From NCBI RefSeq assembly GCF_000685095.1, contig NZ_BAYE01000020.1, positions 1-64,000 of the forward strand: a stretch of DNA of 64,000 bases, given 5' to 3'. The first letter of the stretch is position 1; each line of letters begins with the position of its first letter. This document shows positions 41,876-51,176 of this stretch, in pieces. The DNA is from Paraburkholderia caledonica NBRC 102488. Its GTDB lineage: Bacteria; Pseudomonadota; Gammaproteobacteria; Burkholderiales; Burkholderiaceae. The translations under genes were made by a program, and so were the position numbers. Below the pieces are notes generated by a model. The model saw nothing but the letters and a program-made list of their open reading frames with translations. It made no database searches and was not told the DNA's origin.

Positions 41876-42664
41876 ATGGCGCACACGCTTTCATCCATTG
41901 GCGCGACGAATCCGCAGCCGGCGTTGCGGCTCGAATCCGACGCCATCAACGAAGCACGAATTCAACTCGCGGCATGCTTTCAACTGGCGTCGCAGTACGG
42001 TTTTGAAGAGGGAATCTGCAATCACTTCTCGGCTGTGGTGCCCGGGCACGACAACCTGTTCTTCGTCAATCCGTATGGTTATGCGTTTTCCGAAATCACG
42101 GCTTCACGGCTGCTGGTTTGCGATGTCGACGGGAATGTCGTAGCCGGCCAGGGCAAGCCGGAAGCAACCGCGTTTTATATCCACGCACGTTTGCATCGGT
42201 TGAAGCCGCGCGTGAAGGCCGCGTTTCACACGCATATGCCGAATGCCACGGCGTTGTGCCTGCTCCAAGGTCCGCCGCTATTGTGGCTCGGGCAGACTGC
42301 ACTGAAGTTCTATGGCCGCACCGCAGTCGACGAGAACTACAACGGACTTGCGCTCGACGATTCGGAAGGCGACCGCATTGCCGGGACGATCGGCGATGCG
42401 GATATCCTGTTCCTCAAGAATCACGGCGTAATGGTTGCGGGCGCGAGTATTGCGGAAGCGTGGGACGACCTCTACTACCTGGAGCGCGCCGCGGAAGTCC
42501 AGCTAAAGGCGATGAGCAGCAATCGCCCACTCAAAGCCGTGCCGCACGACGTGGCGCAGCGCACTTATGAACAGATGCGCGACGGCGACAAGGAGAGCGC
42601 ACGTGCCCATCTGGACAGTGCAGTGCGCGAACTGCGCAGGCGCGCAATCGCGTTCGACCAATAG
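41876..42664 (+). CDS. Class II aldolase/adducin family protein
   Basis: 262-aa protein of the class II aldolase/adducin fold, which uses a divalent metal to cleave or decarboxylate small hydroxy-acids or sugar phosphates. Metal His pairs are visible in AAFHTHMPNATALC and LFLKNHGVMVAG. It follows the HAD gene closely and ends 2 bp before the convergent TetR gene. The substrate is unknown. Confidence 0.88.
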   Translation: MAHTLSSIGATNPQPALRLESDAINEARIQLAACFQLASQYGFEEGICNHFSAVVPGHDNLFFVNPYGYAFSEITASRLLVCDVDGNVVAGQGKPEATAFYIHARLHRLKPRVKAAFHTHMPNATALCLLQGPPLLWLGQTALKFYGRTAVDENYNGLALDDSEGDRIAGTIGDADILFLKNHGVMVAGASIAEAWDDLYYLERAAEVQLKAMSSNRPLKAVPHDVAQRTYEQMRDGDKESARAHLDSAVRELRRRAIAFDQ

Positions 42665-42666
42665 AG

Positions 42667-43491
42667 TTACTTGCGCGCCCGGTGCGCTGCGGCGACTGCG
42701 TCCAGCCCCGCCATGACGAAGCGCACGAAGTCTTCCACGAGCGCATTCTTATCTTTGGCAACGGCGGGCAGCAACGCTGCCTGCGCCTGCCGCGGCGCAA
42801 TCATCAACGCAATGCAGGGCAGAACGGTGAACATCACCGCTCGCTGCACAGTCGGCTCCTGCGGATTCAACTGCAATACTTCCCCCATCAAACCGAGCAG
42901 AACCGCAGCTTTCGGCCGCACCGCCTTTTCGATGAGCGCCGGAATCGCGGGCGACGGAGACAGCATCTCGCGCAACATCAGCATGAATCCCCACGGCGCG
43001 CTCGTGCTGGTGGACAGGCCGACGAATCGCGAGATCACCGCGCGCAACTTGTCGCGAGGGTCGCCCGCCCCTTCTGTCAGTGCGGTCAATTCGTCGAGGC
43101 TCACCACCTGACGATGCGCCTCTACGAGTGCCGCCTCGTATAGCGCCTCGCGACTACCGAAGTGATAGTTGACCGACGCCATCGGCGTGCCCGCACGCTC
43201 GCATATTTCCTTGCTGGTGGCATCGGCGAAACCGCGCGTTGCGAAGACCTGCCCCGCAATGTCGAGCAGATGCTGGCGTGTCGCCGCTCCGTCAGGACGG
43301 CTCGCGCGCTTCACTGCTTTCGGCCGTGGCGGCGTCTCACGCTCTTTTGCTTGTTTTGCGCGAGGCTTAGCGTCGGGTTGTACTGCCCGGTCTGTCTGTT
43401 TCGTCGCTCGCGCCTGCGTTGTTCCCTGCGCTTTTCCAGCCTTCTCTTTACGGTCGACGTGCCCTGCGGTCGTCACTGGTTTTGTTGGCAT
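42667..43491 (-). CDS. TetR family regulator of CecR type
   Basis: 274-aa regulator. A 65-residue Lys/Arg/Thr-rich tail comes first, then a TetR helix-turn-helix (ATSKEICERAGTPMASVNYHF, about 90-115), then a ligand domain of the CerR/DUF1956 kind. In E. coli the related CecR (YbiH) controls the ybhGFSR drug exporter; the same kind of exporter lies divergently here. A perfect 20-bp palindrome 26 bp upstream of its ATG is the likely operator for both. The long basic N-terminus is unusual. Confidence 0.88.
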   Translation of the reverse strand: MPTKPVTTAGHVDRKEKAGKAQGTTQARATKQTDRAVQPDAKPRAKQAKERETPPRPKAVKRASRPDGAATRQHLLDIAGQVFATRGFADATSKEICERAGTPMASVNYHFGSREALYEAALVEAHRQVVSLDELTALTEGAGDPRDKLRAVISRFVGLSTSTSAPWGFMLMLREMLSPSPAIPALIEKAVRPKAAVLLGLMGEVLQLNPQEPTVQRAVMFTVLPCIALMIAPRQAQAALLPAVAKDKNALVEDFVRFVMAGLDAVAAAHRARK

Positions 43492-43517
43492 GAGTCAGTT
43501 CCGCTGAAAAAACAGTT

Positions 43518-43537
43518 TGAATTTGAATTCAAATTCA
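43518..43537. promoter_or_regulatory. 20-bp palindrome, TetR operator candidate
   Basis: TGAATTTGAA followed directly by TTCAAATTCA: a perfect 20-bp palindrome in the gap between the TetR gene and the efflux operon. The size and place are typical of a TetR-family operator. Confidence 0.75.
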
Positions 43538-43672
43538 CATAGCATTCATTCTACTTCATCCTGGCGGATCGAGCATTCGGGGAAGCATCAGGAGCGGCCC
43601 TTCCCGGCGATGAAAATGGAATGCCCGCTGAACACACGCCGCGACCGCGGTGCGGAGAGTGGAACGAGATCA

Positions 43673-44641
43673 ATGGAGTACTTCATCACATCAATCAGGC
43701 GACCCGCATGGACGCTCATCATCGGCGTTCTGCTCGTGGGGTGCTCGTATCACGACGAGAATGCCTATCAGGGCTATGTAGAGGGTGAGTATGTCTACCT
43801 GGGTTCGTCGCAGGCGGGCAAGCTCACGCAATTGCAGGTCACGCGCGGACAAACCGTCAAAGCAGACACGCCGCTTTTCGCTCTGGACGTCGTCGACGAA
43901 ACGGCCGCCCTACAGCAGGCGCGGGAGCAACTCGCGGCTGCGCGCTCTCAGCTCGCCGACATCCAGACCGGCAAGCGCGTGCCGGAAGTCAACGTCAATC
44001 GCGCACAGCTCGCCCAGGCTGCCGCAAACGCGCGCAAGGCGGCGCTGCAACTCGCGCGCGACGAAGCGCAGTACAGCGCAGGCGGCATTCCGAAAGCTCA
44101 ACTCGACGATTCGCGTGCGAATGCAGACGCGACGTCGGCGCAAGTGCGTGAACTTACGAATCAGGTGCAAGTGGCGCGTCTGCCCGGCCGCTCCCAACAG
44201 ATCAGCGCCCAGCAGGCGCAGGTCGCAGCGGCTGAAGCCGTGGTCGCGCAGGCGCAGTGGAAGCTGGATCAGAAGCGCGTCAATGCGCCTGCCGACGGAC
44301 TGATCTACGACACGCTCTATCGCAACGGCGAATGGGTGCCGGCGGGCAGCCCGGTTGTACAGATGCTGCCGCCGCAGAACATCAAGGTACGCTTTTTCGT
44401 GCCCCAGACGTTGGTTGGCGCACTCACGCCGGGTCGCGAGGTGATCATGCATTGCGACGGTTGCGCGGCGGATGTGCAGGCAAAAATCACCTACATTTCG
44501 AACAACGCGGAGTACACGCCGCCAGTCATCTATAGCAACGAAAGCCGCGCAAAGCTTGTTTATATGATCGAGGCACACCCCTCCGTTGCGGATGCAACAA
44601 AACTTCATCCCGGTCAGCCGGTGACGGTAGTGCTCAAATGA
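43673..44641 (+). CDS. HlyD/YbhG-type efflux adaptor lipoprotein
   Basis: 322-aa membrane fusion protein. It has a signal with lipobox LVGC near residue 24, a lipoyl-like domain (YLGSSQAGKLTQLQVTRGQ), a long coiled coil (about residues 70-190, QQAREQLAAARSQL and on) and a beta-barrel end. It bridges the ABC permease and the outer-membrane NodT channel. The frame is open from 43517, but the ATG at 43673 gives a proper signal peptide. Its stop overlaps the ATPase start (ATGA). Confidence 0.88.
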   Translation: MEYFITSIRRPAWTLIIGVLLVGCSYHDENAYQGYVEGEYVYLGSSQAGKLTQLQVTRGQTVKADTPLFALDVVDETAALQQAREQLAAARSQLADIQTGKRVPEVNVNRAQLAQAAANARKAALQLARDEAQYSAGGIPKAQLDDSRANADATSAQVRELTNQVQVARLPGRSQQISAQQAQVAAAEAVVAQAQWKLDQKRVNAPADGLIYDTLYRNGEWVPAGSPVVQMLPPQNIKVRFFVPQTLVGALTPGREVIMHCDGCAADVQAKITYISNNAEYTPPVIYSNESRAKLVYMIEAHPSVADATKLHPGQPVTVVLK

Positions 44642-45588
44642 GCAACGACTCTGACTCCCGCGAGTACGTCATCGACGTGCATGAACTCAACAAACATTTC
44701 GGCGACAAACACGTCGTAAACAACGTTTCATTGCGGGTGGCGCGTGGCCAGATTTTCGGTTTCCTCGGACCGAACGGCAGCGGCAAGACCACGTGCATCC
44801 GATTGATGTGCGGACTGCTCACGCCCGACTCGGGCACCGGCACATGCCTCGGCTACGACATCCGTCGAGACAGTGCGCAGATCAAGCGCAATGTCGGTTA
44901 TATGACTCAACGGTTCTCCTATTGGGAAGATCTGACCATTCGGGAGAACCTCGACTTCGTTGCGCGCATTTACCAGATGCGCAACCGGCGCGAAACAGTC
45001 GATAAATCGCTCGAAGCACTCGGGCTGCAAAGCCGCGCGAATCAGATGACAGGGTCGCTTTCAGGAGGCTGGAAGCAACGTCTCGCGCTCGCGGCTTGCA
45101 TGCTGCACGAACCCAGATTGCTGCTGCTCGACGAACCGACTGCGGGCGTCGACCCCACTGCACGCCGCGACTTCTGGGAAGAACTGCACCGCCTCGCGGC
45201 GCGCGGCATATCCGTGCTCGTCAGCACACATTACATGGATGAAGCCGAGCGCTGCCACAAGCTCGCCTATATCGCCTACGGCAAGCTGCTCGCGCAAGGC
45301 ACGTCGAAAGAGGTGATCGAGTCGCAGGACCTCGCGACGTGGTCGATTCAAGGCGAGCACCTGAGCGAACTGTCGGAGAAGCTACGTGCAACGCCCGGCG
45401 TCGATCAGACCGTTGTATTCGGCGCCGCACTGCATGCGAGCGGGCGGGATCACGCGGCGCTCGAACGCGCCATCAGGCAGGCCACCGCAGGCACGACACT
45501 TCGCATGGAGCCCATAGAAACAGGTCTTGAAGACGTATTCATCTATTTGATGAGCCATTCGAAAGACAACTTTGGAGCGCAAACGTGA
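44638..45588 (+). CDS. ABC exporter ATP-binding protein (YbhF-like)
   Basis: 316-aa ATPase with Walker A GPNGSGKTT, signature LSGGWKQR, Walker B LLLLDEPTAGVDP and an extended C-terminus. E. coli YbhF has two ATPase halves; this one has a single domain and would work as a homodimer. It overlaps the genes on both sides by 4 bp, so adaptor, ATPase and permease are coupled. Confidence 0.92.
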   Translation: MSNDSDSREYVIDVHELNKHFGDKHVVNNVSLRVARGQIFGFLGPNGSGKTTCIRLMCGLLTPDSGTGTCLGYDIRRDSAQIKRNVGYMTQRFSYWEDLTIRENLDFVARIYQMRNRRETVDKSLEALGLQSRANQMTGSLSGGWKQRLALAACMLHEPRLLLLDEPTAGVDPTARRDFWEELHRLAARGISVLVSTHYMDEAERCHKLAYIAYGKLLAQGTSKEVIESQDLATWSIQGEHLSELSEKLRATPGVDQTVVFGAALHASGRDHAALERAIRQATAGTTLRMEPIETGLEDVFIYLMSHSKDNFGAQT

Positions 45589-46727
45589 GCACAGGTACTG
45601 CTTTTTCGTTGACGCGCTGGTGGAGTGTGGTACTGAAAGAGTTCCTTCAACTGCGGCGCGATCGCGTCACATTCGCGATGATCGTGGGTGTGCCCATCGT
45701 TCAACTCGCGCTCTTCGGTTTCGCAATCAACACCGACCCGAAGCATTTGCCCACTGCCGTCATCGTGCACGATCAGAGCGAGTTTTCGCGCAGCTTCGTT
45801 GCCGCAATGACCAACTCAGCTTATTTCGACATCGTCGAGACGCTGCCAGACGAAGAAGCCGGGCGCCGCGCGCTTGCGAGGGGCCGCGTGCAATTCGTGC
45901 TGAATATACCCGTCGACTTCTCCAGAAAGCTGCTGCGTGGCGAGCACCCTTCGCTGCTGCTCGAAGCCGACGCGACCGACCCTACTGCAACGCAAACCGC
46001 CGTTGCCGCGCTGCCGCACCTTGTGCAACCGGTCGCCGACAAGGACATCACCGGACCACTCGCACATCTGAATGGCGGGCAAAACGCATTTGGCGTTCAG
46101 GTTCACAATCTGTACAACCCTGAAGGCATTACCCAGTACAACGTCGTTCCCGGACTCATGGGCGTAATTCTGACGATGACACTCGTCATGATGACTGGGC
46201 TCGCCGTCACCCGTGAACGTGAGCGCGGCACCATGGAAAACCTGCTGGCTACGCCGGTTCTGCCGATCGAGGTCATGACCGGCAAGATCGTGCCATACGT
46301 CGCCATCGGACTGATTCAGGCATCGATCATTCTGTTCGCGGCGCGCTTCGTGTTTCATGTGCCTTTTGTCGGCAGCCCGGTGGCGATTTACCTCGCGGCG
46401 CTGCTCTTCATTGCCGCGAACCTGACGGTAGGAATCACACTGTCGTCGCTTGCACAGAATCAGCTGCAGGCCATGCAGCTTACTGTGTTCTATTTCCTGC
46501 CGAATATCCTTCTGTCCGGTTTCATGTTCCCGTTTGCAGGTATGCCGCAATGGGCTCAATTCATCGGCAACCTGTTGCCGTTGACCTATTTCAACCGGCT
46601 CATTCGCGGCATTTTGGTCAAGGGCGTCGGATGGGCGGACCTCTGGCCCTCGGTGTGGCCCATGGCTCTATTTACCGCCATCGTCATGGCAATTGCGCTA
46701 CGCTTTTATCGGCGCACGCTCGACTAG
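45585..46727 (+). CDS. ABC-2 type exporter permease (YbhS/YbhR-like)
   Basis: 380-aa permease. One N-terminal membrane helix is followed by a large periplasmic domain (about 50-180) and five helices. The ABC-2 signature lies in the second half (MTGLAVTRERERGTMENLL). The start is a GTG in the GTGA overlap with the ATPase gene. E. coli has two permeases (YbhS and YbhR); only one is present here, so a homodimer is likely. Confidence 0.92.
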   Translation: MSTGTAFSLTRWWSVVLKEFLQLRRDRVTFAMIVGVPIVQLALFGFAINTDPKHLPTAVIVHDQSEFSRSFVAAMTNSAYFDIVETLPDEEAGRRALARGRVQFVLNIPVDFSRKLLRGEHPSLLLEADATDPTATQTAVAALPHLVQPVADKDITGPLAHLNGGQNAFGVQVHNLYNPEGITQYNVVPGLMGVILTMTLVMMTGLAVTRERERGTMENLLATPVLPIEVMTGKIVPYVAIGLIQASIILFAARFVFHVPFVGSPVAIYLAALLFIAANLTVGITLSSLAQNQLQAMQLTVFYFLPNILLSGFMFPFAGMPQWAQFIGNLLPLTYFNRLIRGILVKGVGWADLWPSVWPMALFTAIVMAIALRFYRRTLD

Positions 46728-46737
46728 GAGAATGTCC

Positions 46738-48231
46738 ATGAGAACACTTCTTCTTGCCTGCGCAGTGGTTTTGAGCGGCTGCACCGTGGGACCGGACTTT
46801 CAGGCACCGGCGGTACCGCGCACGCAAAGCTATACACGCGAGACATTGCCCGAGCGTACTGTCGAGTCCAACGGAGCGGCGGGCGCCGCGCAGAAATTCA
46901 GCCTCACGCCAAGGCCGACGTCGATGTGGTGGCGTCAATTCCAGTCAGACGCACTGAACCATCTCGTGGACGACGCATTGCGTGAAAGTCCGACGCTCGC
47001 GCAAGCGCGCGCCAAGCTGATCGAAGCGCGTGAAAATTACACCGCACTCGCGGGTGGTACGCAATTCCCGGGCATCGACGCAACTGTTTCGGGTGCAAGG
47101 CAAAAGGTAGACCCCGCTGCGTTCGGTATTCCGCTTGTCGAGAGCCCCGGACCGTTCTCTTTATTTAGCACATCGGTCAGCGTTTCGTATGTGTTCGATA
47201 TCTTCGGCGGCAATCGGCGCGCGCTTGAGGCAAGTATGGCGCAAGTCGACTACGAATCGTATGAGTTCGATGCGGCACGGCTCGCCATTGCGGGAAATGT
47301 GGTGTCTACCGCCGTGCGCCGCGCCTCGCTGCAACAACAAATAACGCTCACGCAGCGGCTTGTCGAAGCACAGGCTCATCAACTGTCGATCATGGAAGCG
47401 CGTTTAGCTGCCGGCGGCGTGTCGCAACTCGACGTCCGCAGCCAGCGCACGCTGCTTGCACAGACTCGCGCTTCGTTGCCGCCGCTGGCAACACAGTTGG
47501 CCGCTGCCGACCATCAGTTGGCCATTCTGCTCGGCAGAGCGCCATCTGAAGCAGATTTCGACACACTTACTTTCGACGCACTGCATCTGCCAGTCGATAT
47601 TCCAGTGGCTTTGCCGTCAACGCTCGCTCGTGCGCGGCCGGACATCAAGGCGTCGGAAGCTTTGCTGCATCAAGCCAGCGCAAATGTCGGCGTCGCCACG
47701 GCGAACCTGTACCCGCAATTCGTGTTGTCCGCGGGAATCGGCTCGGAACGCACGCGCATTGGCGACATTGTGAATGGGCTGAACGTGTGGAATATCGGCC
47801 TGAATCTGACTCAGCCGATCTTTCACGGCGGAGAACTGCATGCGAAGAAACGCGCGGCGCAGGCTGTGTACGACGCCGCATTTGCGAGTTATCGGCAAAC
47901 CGTGCTTGAAGCATTGCAACAGGTCGCCGACTCTCTGACGGCAATGCAGAACGACGCACGAGAACTCCAGGCGCGCACCGAGGCCGCACAGGAGGCCGAG
48001 GCGAGCCTTGGCGTTGCGGCTCAGCAATATGCGGCAGGCGGGATCAGCCAGTTTGCTCTACTCGATGCTCAACGTCAGATGTTGCAAACTGCACTCGATC
48101 AAACGCGGGCTCGAGCAAACCGCTTTACCGACACCGCTGCGCTGTTTCAGGCGCTTGGCACGCAGCCTGACAGCCCGGCTGGGAATTCGCCTGGCGATCC
48201 GCTTGGTAGTCCGCTAGGCAGCAACCCATAA
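46738..48231 (+). CDS. NodT-family outer-membrane efflux channel
   Basis: 497-aa TolC-like lipoprotein. The lipobox is VLSGC, followed by the NodT start TVGPDFQAP. Two outer-membrane efflux repeats are visible (ESPTLAQARAKLIEARENY and the second half from about 290). It completes a tripartite pump with the three genes before it. AGGAG with 7-nt spacing selects the ATG at 46738. Its start lies 10 bp after the permease stop. The C-terminus carries a short Gly/Pro/Ser-rich tail. Confidence 0.93.
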   Translation: MRTLLLACAVVLSGCTVGPDFQAPAVPRTQSYTRETLPERTVESNGAAGAAQKFSLTPRPTSMWWRQFQSDALNHLVDDALRESPTLAQARAKLIEARENYTALAGGTQFPGIDATVSGARQKVDPAAFGIPLVESPGPFSLFSTSVSVSYVFDIFGGNRRALEASMAQVDYESYEFDAARLAIAGNVVSTAVRRASLQQQITLTQRLVEAQAHQLSIMEARLAAGGVSQLDVRSQRTLLAQTRASLPPLATQLAAADHQLAILLGRAPSEADFDTLTFDALHLPVDIPVALPSTLARARPDIKASEALLHQASANVGVATANLYPQFVLSAGIGSERTRIGDIVNGLNVWNIGLNLTQPIFHGGELHAKKRAAQAVYDAAFASYRQTVLEALQQVADSLTAMQNDARELQARTEAAQEAEASLGVAAQQYAAGGISQFALLDAQRQMLQTALDQTRARANRFTDTAALFQALGTQPDSPAGNSPGDPLGSPLGSNP

Positions 48232-48254
48232 CAGCCTGCTCGCTTTGCGTGGAA

Positions 48255-48641
48255 TTACAACTGCGCTTCGATAGCCGCCTTATCGATCACGGACCACACC
48301 TGACCAATTCTTTCGCCGCGGAATTCGTAGAACACATTTTCGGTGAAAGTCACCGTTCTGCCGTTGACGTCGAGCCCGAGAAATTTTCCTTTCGGTGTGC
48401 AATTGAAGCGCAGCCGTGCCGCTACATACGCAGGGTCGGTAACCATCAGTTCGATGTCGAAATGAAGGTCTGGAATCTCCACAAAATCCCTCTCCAGCAT
48501 CGCGCGATAGCCCGACAAGCCGATCCGCTGATCGTTGTAGTAAACGTCGTCATGGACGAATTGCGTCAACCTGTTCCAATCCTGACTGTTAAGGCAGGCA
48601 ATGTAGCTTCGGTACACGTTTGAGAGATCGGGCTCAGTCAT
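48255..48641 (-). CDS. SnoaL-like ester cyclase family protein
   Basis: 128-aa NTF2-fold protein of the SnoaL/ester cyclase group (YIACLNSQDWNRLTQFVHDD at the start, GRTVTFTENVFYEFRGERIG late). Members isomerise or hydrolyse small ring compounds; the substrate here is unknown. The ATG at 48641 follows a GGAAA site, while the open frame upstream has no family sequence. It is convergent with the NodT gene. Confidence 0.85.
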   Translation of the reverse strand: MTEPDLSNVYRSYIACLNSQDWNRLTQFVHDDVYYNDQRIGLSGYRAMLERDFVEIPDLHFDIELMVTDPAYVAARLRFNCTPKGKFLGLDVNGRTVTFTENVFYEFRGERIGQVWSVIDKAAIEAQL

Positions 48642-48816
48642 GGCAAGTTTCCATTTCTCGTATAGGTGAGTGGGTTCCAGCATAACCGCTCGAAAGCTGG
48701 AATCGCATGGTCGCGCTACTCGAAACGACGGTATTGCGCGCGAGGCATACGCATTGCTGTGTCGTCCCAATGCGGCGCGCTCCTTGTGTCGCCTCAACAG
48801 ACGTTATTTCACGACC

Positions 48817-49014
48817 ATGAAAAATTCGGCTTTGTGGGTCACCGCGTGCGCAGCCTCGCTTGCCATGGCGTTGGCCGGCTGCAACCGCTCCGGTACTTCG
48901 TCGACCGACCAGGCGAGCGGCGCGGCCGCAGTGAGTGGGGCCGCGCAAAGCGGGCCTGCCGTGTCGGCGCCCGCCACTGCGGCAAGCGACGCGCCTGCCG
49001 GCGCGAGCCAATAG
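48817..49014 (+). CDS. Small lipoprotein, Ala/Ser-rich
   Basis: 65-aa protein: signal peptide with lipobox LAGC and a mature part of about 35 residues rich in Ala, Ser, Gly and Thr. There is no known domain. Such small lipoproteins are common in Burkholderia. It is divergent from the SnoaL-like gene. Confidence 0.65.
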   Translation: MKNSALWVTACAASLAMALAGCNRSGTSSTDQASGAAAVSGAAQSGPAVSAPATAASDAPAGASQ

Positions 49015-49152
49015 TATTTGGACGCTGGGAGCCGCGCCACTGGCGAATTGCCGACATGCGTTCGATCCGTTTGCATGGCGAGGAATAGCCGTTGCTTGAA
49101 CACTGCGCGTTGTTGCGCATTCCCTCCCCCCGCACTGATACGGAGCACCCTT

Positions 49153-49662
49153 ATGAACGCTGTTGTATTGACCCAGCCGGAAGTTCGCCACGAAGACAAT
49201 GCAATTGTCGCCTACCAGATGGCAGCGAAAGCAGTTGCCGGCCTCGAGAAAGTTGTCGAATTAAACGTGCAGACCGTCAAGACGTCGTTGTCCGAGCAGC
49301 AGGCGCTTGTCGATGCCGCGCTATCTTCTGTATCCCTGGATCAGGTAATCGATCTGCAGCTCCAGCAAGTTCCTGCCGCAATGAAGAAGAGCTGCGCATA
49401 TTGGGGGCATGTCGAAGACATCGCCGTGGATACACATAACGAGCTTGCAGGTGTGCTCCAGGACAGCGTAAGCAGCTACCTGTCTACGCTGTTTTCGTTT
49501 TTTGGCAGCGCCACTTCAATCGGCATTGCACCGACGGAACACACAACCGTAACAAGCCCGCTCGTGATCGACGAGCCGCCGGCCGCGCAAAGCGGGCCTG
49601 TCGCAATCCTGGACAGTGCAGGCAATGTCGTGTCATCCACAGGGCGTACCGACCTGCACTGA
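49153..49662 (+). CDS. Phasin family protein
   Basis: 169-aa protein with the amphipathic helices of phasins, which coat polyhydroxyalkanoate granules (YQMAAKAVAGLEKVVELNVQ, then LSEQQALVDAALSSVSLDQV). The C-terminal 50 residues are a flexible Pro/Thr/Ser tail. The ATG at 49153 lies after GGAG with a spacing of 7 nt. It is a lone gene. Confidence 0.78.
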   Translation: MNAVVLTQPEVRHEDNAIVAYQMAAKAVAGLEKVVELNVQTVKTSLSEQQALVDAALSSVSLDQVIDLQLQQVPAAMKKSCAYWGHVEDIAVDTHNELAGVLQDSVSSYLSTLFSFFGSATSIGIAPTEHTTVTSPLVIDEPPAAQSGPVAILDSAGNVVSSTGRTDLH

Positions 49663-49935
49663 AGTAGCGCAAGGTAGCGCGGCAAAGGCGTGTCGGCCTG
49701 CCGCGCCCTCGCGTCCGGTGGCGATGCGAAAGGGCATTAACGGCCATTGCACTCAACGTTTCGCGACAAATGTCCTGCATTTAGGGTCTTTACTAATATG
49801 AAAACCTGTCGCGTGTTTATCATTGGGCCACATGCATTCCAGGCAGAGGCGCGTGCGCCGTCCGCCCTCTAGTGGCCCGACCAGTTCCGGGCCCCGCCTG
49901 CTTTCCACCGCACCAGATTTCCCAATGGATGGACT

Positions 49936-50802
49936 ATGAGTAGCGCACGTTTCGCGTCGTTTTGGCATGGCCCAGAGCTTTCGGCCTATGAGGTGGCCTG
50001 TTTGAGTTCGTTCACCGCCTATGGCAGTGACGTCGCGCTTTATACCTATGGCGAGGTAGAAAACGTACCCAAGGGCGTGATCGTCAAGGACGCAAGCGAA
50101 ATTGTGAAACCCGACGCGTTAACAGCATTTTCTATTGACGGTACCCCGTCAATGGCGCATTTCACCGACTATTTTCGCTTCGTCATGTTTACGAAAACGG
50201 ACGAAATCTGGATTGACACCGACATGCTGCTTTTGCGCGCGTTTGATCGCAGCCTGGAGGGCAACATTATCGGGCGAGAGTCGGCCACCAGCATCTGCAC
50301 CGCTTTGCTGCGCCTCGATCCCACCGATCCGCGCCTGCTGGAGCTTTTACAACGGATCGAAGCGATGAAAGGCACCTCCATAAAATGGGGTGACACAGGT
50401 CCGCGTTTGCTGACGTCCGTATATGGCGTAAATGCGGGAGTACCAGAAAGCGACTTCTATCCGGTACATTTCGACGATTACTACAAGGTATTTCTTCCGC
50501 AGTACTTCGACGAGTGCGCAGCGTTGTGCGCCAATTCGTACTCGCTGCACCTCTGGAACAATCGCGTTGTGAAGATGGGTTTGTTCAAACGAGTGGGACC
50601 GCCGCGCGGCTCATTCCTTCATCACGTCTTTGAGCAAATCGGCGCGAACAGACTGTTCCGGGAGTTTTATCCCGCGAACGTCATGCAGGCGATGATAGAT
50701 AACGTCGAGCAAAAGGTCGGGCGCGACGAGGGCTTCCGCAAGCTCTTGCAGATTGGCATGCCGGTCGTAAAGACGGCAATTGTGAAGCGTCTGGGGGTTT
50801 GA
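49936..50802 (+). CDS. GT-A glycosyltransferase with DxD motif
   Basis: 288-aa enzyme like the GT32/capsular sugar transferases: SFWHGPELSAYEVACLSSF at the start, the DxD metal site WIDTDMLLL near residue 90, and SLHLWNN toward the end. It transfers a sugar, probably to the exopolysaccharide or another surface glycan, because it lies at the edge of that cluster. It has no membrane segment and is convergent with the small gene that follows. Confidence 0.85.
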   Translation: MSSARFASFWHGPELSAYEVACLSSFTAYGSDVALYTYGEVENVPKGVIVKDASEIVKPDALTAFSIDGTPSMAHFTDYFRFVMFTKTDEIWIDTDMLLLRAFDRSLEGNIIGRESATSICTALLRLDPTDPRLLELLQRIEAMKGTSIKWGDTGPRLLTSVYGVNAGVPESDFYPVHFDDYYKVFLPQYFDECAALCANSYSLHLWNNRVVKMGLFKRVGPPRGSFLHHVFEQIGANRLFREFYPANVMQAMIDNVEQKVGRDEGFRKLLQIGMPVVKTAIVKRLGV

Positions 50803-50807
50803 ACACT

Positions 50808-50829
50808 TGAGCGGCCGCGTGGCCGTTCA
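50808..50829. terminator. Hairpin between convergent genes
   Basis: TGAGCGGCC pairs with GGCCGTTCA (9 bp with one G-U pair, 4-nt loop), located between the stops of the GT gene and the convergent small gene. There is no U-tract. Likely a two-way terminator. Confidence 0.45.
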
Positions 50830-50830
50830 G

Positions 50831-51154
50831 TCATGCGCCTCGCGCCACTTCAATGAGTTCCTTCACGCGCCGCGCGATATTCGTCAACAGGCCCTGGGAC
50901 GACCCGCCCTGCTGCTGACGGTGCGGCATGCGCTGCAAGTCTTCCCAGTCGCTCTCCAGCGCGCGGGCGTGCCCTTCCGGCGTGAACGGCCATTCCATTG
51001 CGACCGCGCGCGCACGAAAGGCGCTCCCAGCTTGTCCTGAGCGCTCCACATACGCATTGATAGCCGACGCTTCGCGCTGCGCCGCTTCTCGCGAAGCCAT
51101 AGCAATGAAGTCGTCGGGTCCCTCAATATGGACGCACCACAATTGTTCGCTCAC
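50831..51154 (-). CDS. Small protein in the exopolysaccharide operon
   Basis: 107-aa soluble protein without a known domain. It begins EQLWCVHIEGPDDFIAMASR. A GTG at 51154 with GAGG 7 nt upstream is the best start; an in-frame ATG at 51187 would overlap the gene before it. It is the last gene of the manC / sugar transferase / ATP-grasp unit. The function is unknown. Confidence 0.68.
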   Translation of the reverse strand: MSEQLWCVHIEGPDDFIAMASREAAQREASAINAYVERSGQAGSAFRARAVAMEWPFTPEGHARALESDWEDLQRMPHRQQQGGSSQGLLTNIARRVKELIEVARGA

Positions 51155-51176
51155 GCACGTTCCTCGCTGAATACCG

